A DNA stretch of 64,000 nt from Amphiura filiformis. Taxonomy: Eukaryota > Echinodermata > Ophiuroidea > Amphilepidida > Amphiuridae. Where the stretch lies: assembly GCF_039555335.1 (NCBI RefSeq), contig NC_092628.1, forward strand, positions 71,825,706-71,889,705, read 5' to 3'. The position numbers and the translations under genes were made by a program. The notes beneath the pieces are model-generated. The model worked only from the letters and a program-made list of their open reading frames with translations, did no database searches and was not told the DNA's origin. Shown in pieces: positions 35,924 to 47,558 of this stretch (its first letter is position 1; the number at the start of each line of letters is the position of its first letter).

Positions 35924-38900
35924 ATGGCGTCATCTGGTACGGGCATGGGGGACTACGATTGTCTAGTTGTAGGTGCTGGCATCGAAGGTTGTGCAACAGC
36001 TTATCAGCTTGCGAAGAGGAAATACAAAACACTTCTCTTGGAACAGGTAAGCCATTATAAGCAGGAGGATCCGGGAGGAGGATTTATATGCTAATAAGGC
36101 ACAGCGTCATCATCCCTATATATCTTCGTGTCAAAAATTGCCGTGATAGTACAGTACGGCGAATCCTCTCGTTTTTCAATAGCTACGCATGGCGATTTTG
36201 TTCGAGATAGGCCGAGCGACTCAGGCTAAGCATAGTACGACTATCATATGAGATACCGCCAAGTTCTATTCTACACGTTATATACGATTTGCGCATGCTC
36301 TAGTATCCCATGCTATTACAAGGAAATTCGATTTGTTTTCAGGTAAACCCAGGTTTTGTTTTTAAATACACTAACTTGAAATTAAATAGGCCTACACTTA
36401 ATTGGCGGCCATTGCTGTTTGCTCTGGATACATTTTTACTGCATTTTTGGCGTAACAATTTTTAAATCGTAAGTTAAAATTGTGATATATTTAATTTTGA
36501 GATTTGAAATTATATAAAGGAACACAAATAGCCCATTCACCTAAAATCCAGGTGCTTATATTATAATATTCGATCACACGTGTATATCACAATGCATATG
36601 TAAACTTTCTTTATCTATGTCAATAATAGAATATTGATTTCACCAACGGAGTATGGACCTGTATGAAAAAATATTTATAACATAGGGTGTTGACGCTGTG
36701 TAAGGGGCTGTGCAATAATTATAAGCCCCAAATTCCAAACGGCTCGCCAAAAAAAAAAAAATCGCTTGCCCCCCCCATCTCGGCCCGCCAAAAATCGCTT
36801 GTCCCCCCCCCCCAGCCCGCCAAAAAATCTTTGCTCTCCCCCCTTGAACATGCCAAATTTTTGGGATCCCAATTTGCAAACCTTAAATGGTCTATATACA
36901 TGTTTGCGAGCATTTGCATATTTAAGCGTTTCATTACAGTTTTCCTAAGCCTTTTAGAGCGCTTTTATTTTAAAGGCCCCAAGAATGTGTGCCAAAAATC
37001 ACTTGCCCCCCCCCCTCGGCTTGCCAAATATTGCTTGCCCCCTCCCCTTTCGGCTCACCAAAAATTTCTTGCCCCCAATTTTACCCTCCCCCATGGCTCA
37101 TAATTATTGCACAGCCCCTAAGTAGGCCTACACCGCGTCGCGTCGTACATGAATGGTGTTGCCAAGAAAGCTGCCCCCTGTGGGATGCTGGCCACCTTGA
37201 TATTTAGGCCCATTTTTGTCAAATTATGTTGCAATTTGCCTTGCCCACCTTGCCCTCACTGAAAAAGTCTTGGCTACGTCACTGAGAGTCGTTTCAAACT
37301 GATAGTACTACCATGCAGTACCAATGCGAGCTGGACGCTAATATAAGGCTAGTCCATTTGGTTACCCCCTCCCCCTAAATAATCCTCCACCCCCTTAAAT
37401 GAGGCTCCAACCACCACCCCCTCCCAATTTCTTTTTTCTATTTTCATTGACCCAACAATGACAATTTCAACCCAAAATGAAATTTTAAAAGAAAGGTCAC
37501 CCTGGATGGAAGTGGTTTATTTTTGGGGGGGGTGGCAGGACTCAATCTCCTCCCCCTAAATAAGCCTGGGGGTACTCCCACTTTGGAGGTGATACGTATG
37601 AAGGGCTGTCAAGATGCCTTTTTTCAGCATCTCTGTCACTCAAAGACCCTATATTCCATTCGTTTGCCGCCCCCTACTTTTACCCCAGGGGCTGGCACCC
37701 CCAAAGCCCCCAAAATAGAATATCCAATTTTAAATATGGGGGGGGGGGGGGCAATGGTGCCTGGCCCAAGTTATTAGGGGCCCAATGGTACTTTTCTATA
37801 GCCACTAAAGTTATTGGGGCAGGTCCCCGGTTCCGGATCCACTGCTAAGTACAAAAATACCTGTATCTCAAAATGGTGTTTTTGCACTGTCAGGTACCAA
37901 AATAATCCTTGCAACACTGGGCACCTTACAAATACAATTGTATACCATAAGCAAGTTATAGCCACAGATACTGTTATCAGTGAAAATGTAAAGCCCTAAG
38001 TGCAAAACTATATGCATGAAAGTTTTAAGAGCCAGAAGGCCCCAAGTACAAAAACGTCTGTATCATTACATGTCATTATACTTATGGCCTTTTGGCTCTA
38101 ACCTCGATATGTGATATAATTTGACATCTTCTGGTATTTTCTTACCTGTTGCAGTTTCCTTTGCCACACTCAAGAGGCAGCAGTCATGGACATTCAAGAG
38201 CTGCTCGTTATGCTTATCATGACAAAATTTATGCAGACATGATGAGAGAGGCTTTCCCAATGTGGTATCATTTAGAACAAGAAACCAACACTACACTCTA
38301 CAGGTAAGGAATGTCATATTGGGGGCAGTGGCGGCACTAGGGGGGGAAAGGGGGACATTTCCCCCCAAATATTCTTCTTGTCCCCTACTTCTGAGTCAAA
38401 ACCTGAAATTCACTTTGGCCCCCCCATGCCCCGGAAAAAAATTCCTGGTGCCTCCACTGATTGGGGGTACTGAAAATGGGTAACAGGCCCACATTTATAG
38501 CCTGTTTTTGTTAACTCCCTATAACCCTGGTTTTTGTTTTGCTGTTACCCAATGCATCCCATTGGTAGATAATTCTGAACAATTATTGTTGGTAATCTCT
38601 CACAAAAGATCCTGGTTTGTTTTCAGAAAAGAAAATAGCATTTTACACAATTTAGCAATCTTTTGGCTTTTTTTCAAATAAAAAAATGTGCCAAAATAGA
38701 AATTTCATGCCACTGTTGAAACCCATTAGTCTCATATAAAATATGAATGAATGAATGAATGAACTTAATGAATGGTGTCTCACCCAATGATTCTCTTTTC
38801 TGGTATAAATCTCTGACCAAAAGACCTGTGCAAAAACAAAACACAGGCTAGTACATGTAGTACTCAAGTTTCTGGTTGCACATCCCCTTCCCTTTTAAAG

Positions 38901-41900
38901 GGGATCATTTACTATAGACCTTTTTCCCTCTTTCCCATCATGCACTATTCCAGGGGGGTATGAGTGTCATAAAATACATCATCTCCCGGGAGTACAGAGT
39001 TATGTTCATTACATTCTGAATACGGACATTTCGGCTGGTGCCTTCATCACAAAAAAAGGAATCCCCGATAATCATGATAATAGCGGCGATCACTAATAGG
39101 CTTTCGGGGCAAAAACAACATTTCTATGCCTTATTGACATGGTGTCGTCGCCCAAAAAAGTTTCCTGTTATTGAAACCTAACTTTGTATACATTTTATAG
39201 ACCTAATGGTGAAAAACTAATGACGGGACACACAGTGATATTTTGTCGTCCGTTTTTCACTTTTTTTATCAGAGATGAAAATAAAATGTAAACAAAATCT
39301 CTTACACAGATGTTCTGCATCGCTCCGTAACTGCATCACTCGTGTATTCAATAATAATTGCATAATCAGTAACATCGATGGCCTTTACGATAATCCGCAT
39401 ATATGGAATCAGTATGCCCATATTAAGACAAAATAATTGCAAAGGCCTGGCAAAGACCATCGGATCATGATCGGATGCACACAATCTATGAGGTTGATGA
39501 ACTACGTCATACCCCCCTGGAATAGTGCATTATGGGATAGAGGGAAAACGGTCAATAGGCAAGAAATTATGAGTATGAGCTTTATAGGTCCAATTTGAAT
39601 TACTGTTTCCTCACACACCTCCATGCAGACAAACAGGATTGCTGATACTTCAAGAGCCTAGCCAGGGATCATTTGAGGCAAGATTGCAGACTGTTAAAGA
39701 TCTTGGCTTACAAGTGACACAACTGAATGGTGAAGACCTCAACAAGCTCTATTCAGGAGTGCAGTATAGTAATGATCATAAGGTTTTTCTTGAGCACAAG
39801 GCAGGTGTACTGATGGCAAATAAGTGCTTGACATCTTTGCAGGTAGCTGTTTTTTTCTTTGTTCTATATTTTGTTTCAGGTTGACAATTAATAATCATTT
39901 GCAGCAACAGGGTGGGGGGGCATTTTTCTCAAAATAGTGTGATTTTCAGTGATTTTTGTTCTGACTAGGGAGCTACCAGGGGGCAAAGCTCAATTTGGGA
40001 CACTGACAATGATTATAATACAAGGGTATTTTGTGATCCACAGCCTCATCCCCCACTTTTCTCCAAAAAGGTTGAGATTTTTATACCACTGGAAACCTTT
40101 GGTTACATCTTTATGTACAAAATATTTCTTGCAGATTAATTTGTTTAGCATACTGCATATCATGCATAATTAGAAAACGCAAAATCGGAATCAACCAAAA
40201 TTTTAGGAATAAGCTTTTTCATGGATATGTCACAAAAAGAGGATGCTAGGATCACAAAATACCCCTTTAAGTCATACTTTGTAATTCAATTAATTAATAA
40301 ATACAAACCAAATCATTTTGGGGTTTACCCCTAATTTAATTCCTCCTTATCCATACCCGACTCAAATATACTTATTTTCAACTCATGAAGTCCTCATCTG
40401 GGGGGCAAATGACAATATGCCACAAATATGGGTCTCAAAATGGGTCTCTGACATAACAATGGCTCCTTTTTTTATTAATTTGTTTTAAAATTTTGTGCGA
40501 AATTATATTAAATTTGGTAAAAAAATCTAGCCCTATCAGGTCTAATTTTCTTGGAAAGTTGGTATAAACATGGGTCAACTGTCAGATCACCTACCCAAAC
40601 CAAACTTGAGTATTCCCCCACCCCCACAGGAAACCTCATTTCTAGTTTAGTTTTAAGTTTCTATTTAATTTTACACTTACTGCTTATTATTGCATGCATT
40701 AACAGAATCGATTCATCCACTTTGGTGGCAAGATACACAGTGAAGAACAAATGCGAGAAATCATCCCTGGTAATATGGTGAGAGTGAGAACCAACAAAGG
40801 AGAGTATAGAGCCAAGAGTGTCATATTGACTGTAGGCCCATGGGCTGGACAAGTAATGAAACCTCTGGGATTAAATCCACCACTAAAGGTATATCTAGAG
40901 ATAAAAACAACAACTGATTATGTCATAAAGACTCAAATATTAGACATTATACTATGTTCTTCTTGCTTATAAATATACACCAAGGAGGTATATGACACTG
41001 TGTAATAGTTCATACCCCAGTTGCACCTGCTGTAAGAGTACATCTTTCAATTATAGTACATTTTTTGTAGCATTAGCCTAGTGATAACAGATTTTGTACC
41101 ATACTTTAGTGAGAATAGATAAATTACCCAGTGGCGGCACCACCGGGGTGGGGGTGGGGGGCATATGCCCCCCCAGTCAGAACTCTTGCACCCCTATTGC
41201 CCCCAGTAAAACCCAAAATTTCACCTTTTTGCGGTAATTTTGTGCAAAATTTTTGATTTGCCCCCGAAATTCACTTTTCTCCCTCAATGCCCCCTGAAAA
41301 AAATTCATGGTGCCGCCACTGAAATTACCAACAGTTCTGAGATTAGCTATAATAAATTAGACGGTGCACTCACGGTGTCCTTGTTGCTACAAGCACACCT
41401 TTCAATATAGTAGCATTTTTTCACAGTGCTGCTAGCTCGTAAGAGCACTTGCAGTTGGCACCGCTCCTGCTCTTACAGCCATAAAGAAACCATCCTACTT
41501 GAAGAAATGTTTTATATTTTTAACAGTACTAAACAATGTTTGCTGATACTGTACAACTCTTTCTATTTATGCTAGACATGGCGCATGAATGTGTGTTACT
41601 TCAAAGAGAAACAACCAGGAACTTTTCCAGAGTTTCCTATATTTGCTGAATTGGCTTGCAATAATCGCTACATCATACCAAATCACAAATGGCCAGGTCA
41701 TTTGGCGGTTGTGTATGGATTACCTGCTCATGAATATCCTGGAATGTATAAGGTAATTTTCGTATTTAATCCTCTATAAATTGAATACCTGAGTGGAAAA
41801 AGGGACCAACTCCAATTTTACAAAAATGAGTTAGACCCAGCATTTTATTGCCAGCGAATTGTTCTTCCTTGTGTGTGAAAGATGAACCAAAATCCACTCT

Positions 41901-44900
41901 CTAAATAGTTTAATCATGGTTTTCATGGAAGAAAGGCACAACTCCATGGAGTTGGGCCCTTCTTCCACAAATATTGGGTTGAAGAGGAATGTTGTTTCTT
42001 GCTAACATATTACATGCTTCTACTTGTGCAATTAATGGATAATTACCAAATTTCTGTAGTTATTTATAACACATCTGCTTACGGAACTGGCACTTGCAGT
42101 ATATTAGTGGAAGAAGGGCCCAACTCCAGCTCATATTAAGACCTGTACCGTTGCCATGGAAACATCATCTATAATTTTGAATGTATGAATATTGAATATG
42201 TTCATGTATTAAAGGTCCCCTGAAGATGAAAATATTCTGCCTATAAAACTTTTCCAAATATTACGTTTTTTCTTAATATCCCAAAAACAGTTTTGATGGA
42301 GTTGGGCCCTTCTTCCACTCAGGTATTCAATTATATCGAAGGTCGCGCATTTGTGTTGTAGTATGAAATATGCGATAAATGATGGTGGTTGGATCTTGTT
42401 GAAAGCTGTGTTCATTCAAATAAAATTTCTAGTATAGTCGCCCACTCTATTAAAATGTTTAAAAATTGCTGAAATTTGCATGCTATCTTATCTAAGTATG
42501 CTTACCACGGTCCACGGATGAATGGCTAAATCTAGGTTGCTTGTACAAAATAATGGAGTGAAGAAATGCTTTGATTCAAGCTAATTGATCACATGCACAC
42601 TTCAAACAAGTGAATTATACCATGTTAGTAATTGAAAAAATTTATGGATATGATTTCAGACCTCATCCATCGGGCGCAATTATGTGTGTTCAGTGGGACC
42701 CACCGCTCTACCACTAGTCTAATAATTCTTTTTGTTAACATATTTAACTAGATGGGCTATTATACTGGTAATGAAGCAGTACCCCCAGATGAACGAGACA
42801 AATTTGCCCAAGGTGTGCAATGGGACATCAGGATAATGCAGAAGTATGTCCGAGATCACTTTCCCGGCCTGGAGGATGAGCCTGCTATAATAGAACAATG
42901 CATGTATACAGTATGTACAGTATTTAAAACTACCGTATTCATTCCAATAAGCGCCCATGCCCCAATAAGCGCCCACCCAGGGTATTTTCAATTTGCTAAA
43001 GGGTACCATTCATGTTGAAGTTACAGATAGATATCGATACAGTGAAATAGCTGCAGAACTACAAGTCCTGCGTAAACTTGTAATACATTTTCTGCATCAG
43101 AAAATCTATTAGAACGTCTCAGTACCCTTTTATAACATACGTAAATTTGTCTCTAATAAACGCCTCTTACGAAAAAATTAGGTAAACGAGGTAAAAAATA
43201 AGCGCCCCACCAAAATGACTTTGTAAGCGCCCTGGGAGCTTATTGGAATGAATATGGTATATTAAATTGAGAATGGGAGGGAATTAGTAAGGGTTAGACT
43301 GTTGCATTGCTTCGATCCACACATGATAGACATGTATCCTTGTAGGACCAGAATATAAATTATTAACTCACAACATGGCAGGCTATTTAGGAGAGGTGCA
43401 GGGCTCGAAATAGCCAACTTAAATGTATTATATTGCATGAATTTATTGACAACCAGCTTGAGCCAACAACAACAAAAAAGGACAGTCACATCCCAGCAAA
43501 TACAAAAATGTTTTTCGTTTTAAACATGTTATATTTTGGGGTTTGGTTTTATAAAAACGTTTAAATAACAAAATGTTGGGTTATGTAAAGGCCATGAAAA
43601 ACGTTTCAAAAAGTTTTGTATTAAAACACACTACAACAATATTTTTAAAATGTTTTAAAAATGTTATTGTAAAATGTTTTTGCAAACATTTTTTGCCAAA
43701 TATTTTGTTAACACTTCAATAATATTATGTTAGAATATTTGCATTAGGTTATTAACAAATGTTTTTGAACGTTATGAAAATGTTTTATGCCCTTTATATG
43801 TCCTTTATATAACCCAACATTTAAACGTTTTCTGTCAACCTTTTCTAACCTTTTGCAAATGATGTTGAAAACGTTTTGTGTTGGCTGGGTATACAAAGTC
43901 CTGTTTGTCGGGTATTGTGGGAAAATTTGAAGCGTAGATAGAACCTGTGTCATGTTTCAGATGCAATATTGCAGCACATTATTGCAAATAATGTGCCGCC
44001 ATAGGATGCACATTGGACAATTCACAGTACTGTGTTAATTAAGAAATAAAGGGTAATGCATTATCCTTAATGGGACAAAATAATGTGTCCGAGGCAGTAA
44101 AAACGTAAATAATGGGTGAGGCGCAGCCGAACCCATTATTTAAATGTTTTACTGCCGAGGACACATTATTTGCGTGTAAAGGATAATGCTGCGCCCTTTA
44201 TTTCTATTCTATTACCACAAAATGGTGCAATTTAAAGAGAAAATATCACATTTTTTGCCTAAATATTTCAAGTTCTTTAACTCAAGGTGGAGCGCCTACG
44301 CGTAGCCAAAGCGTAAGTGATAGCGAGTATTGCAGACCGCGTAACCAAACGTGATGCTTTGCGTAGAATGCGTAACGACGCTAATATACTGCATCACGCT
44401 TTGCAGTGCGCTGTGATGCGAGAAGAACATAAAGTGCGTTGCCCTGGCCACTTTATTGCTAATTAATGGTCTTTCAGGTGACGCGTTTCAACAAATCACA
44501 GTGCGCGATTTTGAATAATGGGCTGTGGGGGTAATAGAATTTTGAATAATGGGTGGACGAGGAAATTGCAGAGAGTTTAATTTTTTGTTGTGTTTGTTCA
44601 CAGAAAACACCTGATGAACACTTCATATTGGATAAGCATCCAGTGTATCCTAATATTGTTTTTGGATGTGGCTTTTCAGGTAAGGAACTGAAGAATATAC
44701 TTCAAAAATATACACCTTCACATTAATTTTTATTGCAGACATGAGAACTTTCCTATTTGCATCTACATGTATTGCTCACTCTTGAGTGGTTCTTATGTTG
44801 TCAATAATTCTAGTGCTTGTTAAGCAAGCCTTTCAGTGGCATACCATGCAAAATTTCCAGGGAGGAGGGGCAGTTGCAAAATTGTTCCTCTGATTGGCTA

Positions 44901-45331
44901 CCAAAAATTACCAGGACAAATGCACATAAATATTTCCAAATTTAATGCTAAAATGGGCAACAATAAGGATAATTGAGGCCTAACAAAAGGAAGAGGCACA
45001 TTGCAAATTGTGGGTAATTTGTCCCAGTATTTCGAGCTGGGGGGGGCAAATTCTACATATTTCTATTGAATCTGCATAGTCTGCCATTGGTAGACTTTCT
45101 ACCTCAGCTGGTCTGGATATCATACCATGAGTGTTTCTGTCAAAATCTCAGTAGCTAATGAACAGAAAATTTCATTTTTGTCCTATTTTTGCAGGTCATG
45201 GATTCAAGTTAGCACCTGTTATTGGGAAAATCCTCTGTGAGCTGGCTATGGGATTACCACAAAGCTATGACTTACAGATGTTCAGCTTAAAAAGATTTGA
45301 CAAACAAAAGAGGTTACCAGCCAAGCTTTAA
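35924..45331 (+). CDS. PIPOX: PIPOX-like peroxisomal sarcosine/pipecolate oxidase, complete (405 aa, 8 exons)
   Basis: Exons: 35924-36046, 38155-38303, 39629-39842, 40706-40888, 41576-41752, 42752-42910, 44604-44679 and 45195-45331. They sum to 1218 bases, an exact open frame with consistent phases and GT/AG borders. This FAD enzyme family oxidises N-methyl or cyclic amino acids (sarcosine, L-pipecolate), making hydrogen peroxide in peroxisomes. Seen: the FAD-binding GAGIEG at residues 17-22 followed by [17 protein letters not shown] after it; TVGPWAG in the FAD domain; CMYT with Cys332 ahead of [13 protein letters not shown], the context of the covalent flavin cysteine; [13 protein letters not shown]; and a C-terminal AKL, a standard peroxisomal import signal. 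The length is close to that of vertebrate PIPOX (about 390). The first ATG is used; a second in-frame ATG seven codons on (35945) would also leave the FAD motif intact. Sarcosine versus pipecolate preference cannot be read from the sequence. Introns carry many MITEs. Confidence 0.95.
36701..37120. mobile_element. TIR MITE with CGCCAAAAATC subterminal repeats
   Basis: The ends AGGGGCTGTGCAATAATTAT and ATAATTATTGCACAGCCCC are inverted copies, with TA at both borders (36701-36702 and 37119-37120). Between them are spaced copies of GCCCGCCAAAAATCGCTTG-like text and long C runs. A remnant lies at 30660-30762. It is in intron 1 of the PIPOX-like gene and produces spurious proline-rich frames. Confidence 0.8.
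37180..37290 (+). repeat. 3' fragment of a hAT-type MITE
   Basis: Ends CTTGGCTACGTCACTG, preceded by GCCCACCTTGCCCTCACTGA, as in the family copy at 9056-9230. The 5' part is missing. Confidence 0.45.
38318..38467 (+). mobile_element. Tiny hAT-type MITE with perfect 8-base duplication
   Basis: The element (38326-38459, 134 bases) has ends CAGTGGCGGCACTAG and CTGGTGCCTCCACTG and is flanked by ATTGGGGG on both sides. It starts 22 bases downstream of the exon 2 donor of the PIPOX-like gene. Confidence 0.88.
40021..40270 (+). mobile_element. TTAA-type MITE, copy 3 (decayed left border)
   Basis: Left end AAGGGTATTTTGTGATCC, right end GGATCACAAAATACCCC followed by TTTAA. It shares the GTTGAGATTTTTATA and TTCTTGCAGATTAAT text of the copies at 16346 and 33040. 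It lies in intron 3 of the PIPOX-like gene. Confidence 0.7.
41121..41329 (+). mobile_element. Short hAT-type MITE with perfect 8-base duplication
   Basis: The element (41129-41321) has ends CAGTGGCGGCACC and GGTGCCGCCACTG, a perfect inverted pair of 13 bases, flanked by AAATTACC on both sides. It lies in intron 4 of the PIPOX-like gene. Confidence 0.9.
41779..42332. mobile_element. TIR element with 36-base ends
   Basis: The left end AATTGAATACCTGAGTGGAA and the right end TTCCACTCAGGTATTCAATT are perfect inverted copies, extended inward by AAGGGACCAACTCCA against the complement of TGGAGTTGGGCCCTT. The word GTTGGGCCCTTCTTCCAC recurs inside in both directions. No coding frame. It lies in intron 5 of the PIPOX-like gene. 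Confidence 0.8.
42931..43259. mobile_element. TA-flanked MITE (CCGTATTCATTCCAATAAGCG type)
   Basis: Ends CCGTATTCATTCCAATAAGC and GCTTATTGGAATGAATATGG are inverted copies, bordered by TA on both sides, as in Tc1/mariner-type insertions. A decayed fragment of the same family lies at about 45775-45830. It lies in intron 6 of the PIPOX-like gene, 20 bases after the exon 6 donor. Confidence 0.8.
43492..43889. mobile_element. TIR element CCCAGC...GCTGGG rich in AAACGTTT words
   Basis: Left end CCCAGCAAATACAAAAATG, right end ACGTTTTGTGTTGGCTGGG; the inside is filled with AAACGTTT and AAAATGTTTT words. A diverged relative seems to lie at about 46625-46860. It is a non-autonomous DNA transposon by structure. 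Confidence 0.65.
44043..44202. repeat. Long hairpin in intron 6 of the PIPOX-like gene
   Basis: AATAAAGGGTAATGCATTATCC and GACACATTATT-type blocks on the left return inverted on the right (GGATAATGCTGCGCCCTTTATT). The centre is near 44125. It is part of a larger repeat that runs to about 44540, with GCGTAGCCAAAGCGTAAG and AATAATGGG words. Confidence 0.6.
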
Positions 45332-46862
45332 AGGTTTTACACTGAGAAAGCTAAAACTATGTGTGTATATTTAAATTGCTATGTATCACTGTCGGGACAC
45401 CTCATTCCTGGAAGAGAAAACAAGCGATCTAGCAATAACTATTTGCATCATGTTATGTTCCATGAAGTAGAATCTAGGCCAGTAGATTCTGGGCCAGTAG
45501 ATTTGCTGTTGGGGAAACCTTCCCAGCTGGCCCAAAGGCCACCTGATTATTGCTCTTATGTCTACCCCTGCTAAAAGAGTCACTTCGTGAGAGGTCTATT
45601 ATTAGTATTATTATCAACTTTGTAAAAATCTATACAACAGTGCAATGAGGCCTTTGTATGGTAGTAAACATATCCTCAACCAGGGTTGACTGGTTTTGTC
45701 AGAAATGGGACATAAAAATATATGAAAGGTAGCATTTGTATAATGATTGGTAGTAACCATATATAATGTAATGTACCATATCCATTCAATTAACCATCCA
45801 TGCCCCTATTAGCACCCACCAAGTGACTTTACTAAACTTGAACCTCCATCATCATGTGCAGGATCCAACTACAGCTAGATGATCCTCCACCAACCCCTTC
45901 TACCCCTCATGATTTTACAAGGGCTGTGACACTCGTATTCAATCCCTGTATAAAAATTGATGTCACTTCACGGCAGTTTGATTGACAGTTGCTAAGGAGT
46001 TTGGTACCCTAGTAACCCTTACTAGTCGCTTAGCCTAAAATTTACGTACACATGCACGACAACGATGTGCGTACTACTTCAATAGTGAAACAGACTTATC
46101 CCGTAGTTAACGGTAGTTTGATTGACAGTTGCTAAATTTTTCCAAGATGGCACACTGCGACTGCCAATTATTCGGACCCTTTCCGGCAAAAATACAGCTT
46201 ATTTAGCCAAAGTTGACATTGGGGCATCGGTAATAATATTTTCCTAGGATATTGAGCTAACTCCTCAGCTACTTGGTTTTTCACAATATGATAGTAATGG
46301 AAAGAAACTGCCAATTGTTCGTTGTTGTTCACAATTTAATATTTTTGAAACGATGACGTAAACATGCATTACCTCTTCCACAAGTCAACCTCTTATACAG
46401 TGCATGCCTGAACGCATCATTGTGTGACTGACTTCATTTGCGCAAACGTGTGGCTTATCCTATAGTATATTATTACTCCAGAATCCTTGATTTTACATGC
46501 AAGCAGAAATTCATATCGTCCCTAGGAGCTTTCTCAAACAACAACAAAAAAACATTAAATTATAACATTGTAGGTGTAGGATTATTTAATGTTTTTAATT
46601 TAATATTTTCATTTCTGCCATTCTCAGTAAACCCAGACATGTTTTTAAAACATTATAAACATATAAAAAGTTTTAATTTGTCAGATTAAATCCATGTCAA
46701 GAAAATGGTTTACAGCATTTTATAAAAAACAGTACAAGTTTTGAAAATGTTGTCAAATATTTTTTGGCAAATATTTTTGCAAAATATTTTATCAACACTA
46801 GAATAAATAAGATTATGTTAGAATGTTTTACAGCAAGTTTTCAAAAAAGTGTGTGAATATCA
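45332..46862 (+). other. PIPOX 3' flank and intergenic sequence
   Basis: Presumably begins with the 3' UTR of the PIPOX-like gene. It contains a decayed CCATTCAATTAACCATCC... MITE fragment near 45778 and AAAATATTTT/AAACATT-rich repeat text from about 46540. No gene recognised. Confidence 0.4.
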
Positions 46863-47277
46863 TTAAAGGGGGTCTCCGGCAATCATAACATTATGTCTTA
46901 TATGTTAGAGAAATAATTATCAAGCACGAATCACATGGTTTTATTTAAAACAAACTCGTATTGACCGTAAAAACAAATAAAAACAGTCGGCTCTCAACAC
47001 GCGATATTCAAAATTCCCGCGCCGAATTTGTCTAAGTGCAATGACGTAATGGTTATTTGTGTTCAATTGTCGTCAACCTTCATTGTATTACTGGGACGTC
47101 ATTGCACTGGACAATTTCTGCGCCCGGGAATTTTGAATATCGTGTGTTGAGAGACGTGTGTTTTTATTCGTTTTTATGGTCACTATGAGTTTGTTTCAAA
47201 TAAAACCACGTGATTCGTGCTAGATAATTAATTTTCTATCAAGGCACAATGTTGTGATTGCCGGAGTCATCCTTTAA
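46863..47277. mobile_element. TTAA-flanked MITE with long inverted arms
   Basis: TTAA at 46863-46866 and 47274-47277. Ends AGGGGGTCTCCGGCAATC and GATTGCCGGAGTCATCCT. The inverted arms continue inward for roughly 180 bases (AATCACATGGTTTTATTT against AAATAAAACCACGTGATT; TGTCTAAGTGCAATGACGT against ACGTCATTGCACTGGACA). The whole element can form one hairpin. Confidence 0.85.
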
Positions 47278-47558
47278 AATATTTTATACCCTGGATTTGT
47301 ATCTATATTTTGATTCAATATTGTGAATAAGAGCCATTAAAGTTCATTTTTGTATTACTACATTGGAGTTACCAATCAAGAATGTTATCATATTGTACTA
47401 TTACCATGATAACAGTAAATGTAAATTATATATTACAAGTAAGCTGTGTGTATATTCATAAAACTTAAATTTGAGATTACACAGTTGTTCATGCAATACA
47501 GATAATACCTACGGTTGTGTACTTTATCACATTTGACATGGTATGATGTGATATGGCA

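Noticed and set aside
36687-37103. 138-codon proline/lysine-rich frame and its glycine-rich shadows
   Set aside because: Lies wholly inside a TIR MITE with C-rich repeats; the repeat explains the composition.
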